This document shows, in pieces, positions 4,918 through 7,650 of a stretch of 7,650 nucleotides of DNA. Location of the stretch: assembly GCA_021296375.1 (NCBI GenBank), contig JAGWAQ010000023.1:1-7650 (forward strand). The letters run 5' to 3'. The stretch's first letter is position 1, and each line of letters opens with the position of its first letter. The translations under genes and the position numbers were made by a program. The notes beneath the pieces are model-generated. The model ran no database searches, was not told where the DNA came from, and saw only the letters and a list, made by a program, of their open reading frames with translations. The stretch is from Alphaproteobacteria bacterium. GTDB lineage: Bacteria; Pseudomonadota; Alphaproteobacteria; Puniceispirillales; UBA1172.

Positions 4918-6174
4918 CTAGCCGGCGGCGATATCGCTGCGGTGGAAGGCCCCCGGCCATGTGATCGTCTTGACCCGGGCGTAGGCTTTGGCGCGGGCTT
5001 CGGCCTGATCATCCCCCAGGGCGGTGACGGCCAGCACCCGTCCGCCGGTCGCGGTGATGGCGGCATCCTTGGCGGTGGTGCCGGCATGGAACACCATGGT
5101 GCCGGGCTGATCATCCTCAAGACCGGTGATGACGCCGCCCGTCTCGTAGGCCCCGGGGTAGCCGCCATTGGCCATCACCACCGTCACGGCGACCTGTGGA
5201 TCAAACCTGAAATCGACATGCCCCAGCCCGCCGCTTGTGGCGGTCAGCATGGCCGACAGCAGATCAGACTTGAGCCGAGGCAGCACCACTTCGGCTTCAG
5301 GGTCACCAAACCGGCAGTTGAATTCGATCACCTGGGGGCCGCTGTCGGTCAGCATCAATCCGGCGTAAAGAAACCCGCGATAGGGCATGCCTTCCGCCGC
5401 CATCCCTTTGGCGGTTTTTTCCACCACGTCACGCCAGGCGGTGGCCAGCGCATCATCGGTTAAGGCCGGGGCGGGGGACACCGCCCCCATGCCGCCGGTA
5501 TTGGGGCCTTTGTCGCCATCATAGGCGCGCTTGTGGTCCTGGGCTGAGCCGATCATCACGGCATCAGGCCCGTCGACCACCGCGAACAGCGAGGCTTCGG
5601 TGCCATGGATACGGTCTTCCACCACAAGGCTGGCGCCGCCGAAATTGGCATCCCCCAGAATCATCTCGATAGCGGCGAAGGCTTCGGCCTCATCCTCCGC
5701 CACCACCACGCCTTTACCGGCGGCCAGGCCATCGGCTTTGATAACGCAGGCGCCGCCATTAAACCGCCCCCGCACATAGGCTTTGGCTTCGGCGATATCA
5801 TCAAACGGCGCGTAACCCGGTTGCGGAATATGGTGGCGGGCGCAGAAATCGCGGGCAAATTCTTTTGCCGCTTCCAGCATGGCGGCCTTGGCGCTGGGGC
5901 CAAAACAGGCAATCCCCGCCGCCATCAGGCTATCCGCCAGCCCGTCCACCAATGGCGCTTCCGGCCCCACCACCACGAGATCAACATCATGGCTTCGGGC
6001 GAAACCCACCACCGCGTCATGATCGCCGGGGTTGAGGGCGACGCATTCCGCCAGCCTGGCGATGCCGGGGTTGCCGGGGGCGGCGTAGAGTTTGGTCAGC
6101 AATGGGGAGCGGTCGATGCTGTCGGCCAGGGCATGTTCGCGTCCGCCGCCACCAATAAGAAGAACTGTTGTCAT
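4918..6174 (-). CDS. purD: Phosphoribosylamine--glycine ligase (GAR synthetase)
   Basis: PurD is the cytoplasmic ATP-grasp enzyme of the second step of de novo purine synthesis: 5-phosphoribosylamine + glycine + ATP gives glycinamide ribonucleotide. The 418 residues match the family length and show its motifs in order. These are VLLIGGGGREHAL at the N-terminus, DLVVVGPEAPLVDGLAD, CFGPSAKAAMLEAAKEFARDF, the ATP-grasp loop CVIKADGLAAGKGVVVA, GPNTGGMGAVSPAP, and the metal/ATP-binding VIEFNCRFGDPEAEVVLPRL. A C-terminal domain carries VVMANGGYPG. I chose ATG 6174, with GGAG seven bases upstream; GTG 6177 is directly before it but only four bases from that site. The gene is divergent from xseA and its TAG stop is three bases from the tadA stop. 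The purD/xseA pairing is familiar from alphaproteobacteria. Nothing looks damaged. Confidence 0.96.
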   Translation of the reverse strand: MTTVLLIGGGGREHALADSIDRSPLLTKLYAAPGNPGIARLAECVALNPGDHDAVVGFARSHDVDLVVVGPEAPLVDGLADSLMAAGIACFGPSAKAAMLEAAKEFARDFCARHHIPQPGYAPFDDIAEAKAYVRGRFNGGACVIKADGLAAGKGVVVAEDEAEAFAAIEMILGDANFGGASLVVEDRIHGTEASLFAVVDGPDAVMIGSAQDHKRAYDGDKGPNTGGMGAVSPAPALTDDALATAWRDVVEKTAKGMAAEGMPYRGFLYAGLMLTDSGPQVIEFNCRFGDPEAEVVLPRLKSDLLSAMLTATSGGLGHVDFRFDPQVAVTVVMANGGYPGAYETGGVITGLEDDQPGTMVFHAGTTAKDAAITATGGRVLAVTALGDDQAEARAKAYARVKTITWPGAFHRSDIAAG

Positions 6175-6255
6175 CACGTCACTCCGCGGAAAAGGCTGAA
6201 TTGAGGTATCTGGCGGGGATTGCGCTCACCCCTCAAGATGCTTATTCTCCATAGC
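6175..6255. promoter_or_regulatory. Divergent upstream region of purD and xseA
   Basis: These roughly 80 bases must carry the promoters of purD (leftward) and xseA (rightward). GGAG at about 6182-6185 on the - strand is the purD ribosome-binding site. For xseA, TTGCGC (6220-6225) and TATTCT (6243-6248) are 17 bp apart but match the sigma-70 consensus poorly. No purine-repressor-like palindrome was recognised. Confidence 0.35.
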
Positions 6256-6927
6256 ATGCAGGACAATGTTTCACCACCATCAGCCGATAATAATCCGATT
6301 TTTTCACTGGGGGAATTGTCGCAATCCCTCAAGAAAACCGTCGAAAGCGTGTTTGACCATGTGCGCGTCAGGGCTGAGGTCTCGCGCCCCACACGGGCGG
6401 CGTCGGGGCATGTCTATTTCACCCTCAAAGATGACACCACGACCCTTGATGCCGTGTGCTGGAAAACCGTCGCGGGCGGTCTTGCTGTTCAGCCCGAAGA
6501 AGGGCTTGAGGTGATCGCCTCAGGCAAGCTCACGACCTATCCCGGGCGGTCGAAATACCAGATCGTCATCAAGGAGCTGGAGCTGGCGGGGGAAGGCGCG
6601 CTCTTGAAACAGCTCGAGGAACGCAAGCAACGGCTGGCCGCCGAAGGTCTGTTTGACCCGTCGCGCAAGCAGGTGATCCCCGCCATGCCGCAAGTCATCG
6701 GCGTCGTCACCAGCCCCACGGGGGCGGTGATCCGGGATATTTTGCACCGGTTGAGTGAGCGGTTTCCCGTTCATGTTCAGGTTTGGCCTGTGCTTGTCCA
6801 GGGCGAGTCTGCCGCGCGCGAAGTCACCGCCGCGATAAGAGGGTTTGACGCGTTGCGGGATATGGACGCGCCGCCTCGTCATTGTCGCCCGTGGCGGCGG
6901 CTCGCTCGAAGACCTGATGGCCTTTAA
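6256..6927 (+). CDS. xseA: Exodeoxyribonuclease VII large subunit, N-terminal part, ended by a frameshift
   Basis: XseA is the catalytic large subunit of exonuclease VII, which with XseB degrades single-stranded DNA from both ends into oligonucleotides. From ATG 6256 this part has the N-terminal OB-fold DNA-binding domain (about residues 15-110): FSLGELSQSLKKTVE, SGHVYFTLKD, AVCWK, GLEVIASGKLTTYPG and SKYQIVI. LLKQLEERKQRLAAEGLFD and the start of the catalytic domain follow, with GVVTSPTGAVIRDIL (149-163) including the conserved Asp161. Homology ends at about 6874 (MDAPPR), after which the frame runs through unrelated Arg-rich residues to TAA at 6925-6927. The real continuation is in the next frame. 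Other possible starts are ATG 6238 and TTG 6220; none has a clear ribosome-binding site. Confidence 0.9.
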   Translation: MQDNVSPPSADNNPIFSLGELSQSLKKTVESVFDHVRVRAEVSRPTRAASGHVYFTLKDDTTTLDAVCWKTVAGGLAVQPEEGLEVIASGKLTTYPGRSKYQIVIKELELAGEGALLKQLEERKQRLAAEGLFDPSRKQVIPAMPQVIGVVTSPTGAVIRDILHRLSERFPVHVQVWPVLVQGESAAREVTAAIRGFDALRDMDAPPRHCRPWRRLARRPDGL

Positions 6928-7650
6928 CGACGAAGAGGTGGTGCGCGCGGTGGCGGCGTGCCGCTTGCCGGTGATCTCCGCGGTTGGTCATGAAACCGAC
7001 ACCACCTTGATTGATTACGCGGCGGATTTGCGCGCCCCCACCCCGACGGCGGCGGCGGAATTGGCAACGCCGGTGAAAGCCGAGCTGACGGCGCGGCTGA
7101 ATGATTTTGACACCCGCCTGACCCGTAACCTTGGCCAGCGGCTTGAGCAATCCCGCCAGCATCTGCGTCATCTTGATCGCGCCCTTGGTGACCCTGATAT
7201 GGTCATCGCCGCCAAGACCCAGCGGCTTGATTTAACCCTTGCCGCCAGCGACAGCGCGCTTAACCGGGTGCTGACAAGAGCCGCGGATAGATTGCGGCAA
7301 TGGGCGGATCGCCTGCCCCTGCCGTCGCAACAATTGCGCCAGGCCGAAGCGCGGCTTCACCAGCTTGATGGCCGTGTGGTCGACGCCATGGCGCGCGGAT
7401 TGACGCGCCAGCAACGTCGCCTGACGGCGGCATCGGACCGCTTGACCGAACCCGGGCAACAACTGGCGCAGGCGCAATCGCGATTGACGGTGCTTGGCCA
7501 ACGCCTTGATGACCTGATCAGCCAGAAAACCGCATTGGCAGGAAACCGTGTTGAGCAAGCGGCACGGTTGCTTGAGGCGTCATCGTTCCAGGGGGTGCTG
7601 GCGCGGGGATTTGCGCTCGTGACTGGCCCTGACGGGCAGGTCATGCGGGC
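6875..7650 (+). CDS. xseA: Exodeoxyribonuclease VII large subunit, catalytic and coiled-coil part after the frameshift, 3' end outside the window
   Basis: This is the rest of XseA, one frame over from the N-terminal part. It is open without a stop from 6875 to the window end (about 258 codons). It starts mid-motif with LVIVARGGGSLEDLMAFNDEE, so 6875 marks the break and is not an initiation codon. SAVGHETDTTLIDYAADLRAPTPTAAAELATP follows. The Arg of ARGGGS and the His and Asp of GHETD are strongly conserved in the family and thought to be catalytic, together with the Asp of VIRD left in the other fragment. From about 7075 to 7560 the protein is a long helical, Gln/Arg/Leu-rich coiled coil, the region that binds XseB in the family. 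SSFQGVLARGFALVTGPDG near the window edge matches the conserved C-terminal block. ATG 6917 could restart translation but would lose the RGGGSLED motif. Confidence 0.9.

Noticed and set aside
6865..6930. Programmed ribosomal frameshift in xseA
   Set aside because: No slippery heptamer or CTT-TGA-type site is present, the zero-frame stop is some 50 bases downstream, and XseA is not known to use frameshifting. A mutation or sequencing indel is simpler.

Overview
The window reads as ordinary, GC-rich housekeeping chromosome from an alphaproteobacterium. The protein families and their layout support this: lspA beside a DUF3035/BamF-type lipoprotein, mutL facing rsmD and a RluB-type synthase, then tadA, purD and xseA. 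The genus cannot be fixed from sequence alone. No phage, transposon, CRISPR, tRNA or rRNA was recognised, and every stretch longer than about 80 bases is coding.

Layout. (1) Bases 1-2778, + strand: the 3' end of lspA, a DUF3035 lipoprotein gene coupled to it by a TGATG overlap, and mutL two bases later. This looks like one transcription unit. (2) Bases 2823-4383, - strand: a RluB-type pseudouridine synthase followed by rsmD, overlapping by 50 bp. Both act on ribosomal RNA. (3) Bases 4450-4914, + strand: tadA, divergent from rluB. (4) Bases 4918-6174, - strand: purD, meeting tadA tail to tail with three bases between the stops. (5) Bases 6256 to the window end, + strand: xseA, divergent from purD and cut by the window edge. 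The two divergent gaps (4384-4449 and 6175-6255) must hold the promoters, but no textbook sigma-70 box is clear in either. Joint roles are envelope lipoprotein maturation and OM assembly (lspA, DUF3035), DNA repair (mutL, xseA), rRNA/tRNA modification (rsmD, rluB, tadA) and purine synthesis (purD).

The notable observation is that both DNA-repair genes are broken as read here. mutL has a single in-frame TGA at 1537-1539, at the junction between its GHKL ATPase and transducer domains, with a well-conserved MutL sequence on either side. xseA changes reading frame near 6871-6880, just before its conserved RGGGSLED motif. Either this lineage carries recent lesions in mismatch repair and exonuclease VII, or the assembly has two small errors; reads would decide. 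UGA recoding is unlikely, because lspA ends in tandem TGA TGA at the next gene's start.

A second pattern is four tandem repeats that all have a 15-bp period: in the mutL linker, the mutL/rsmD gap, and both ends of rluB. I did not find a clearly new biological system in this window.
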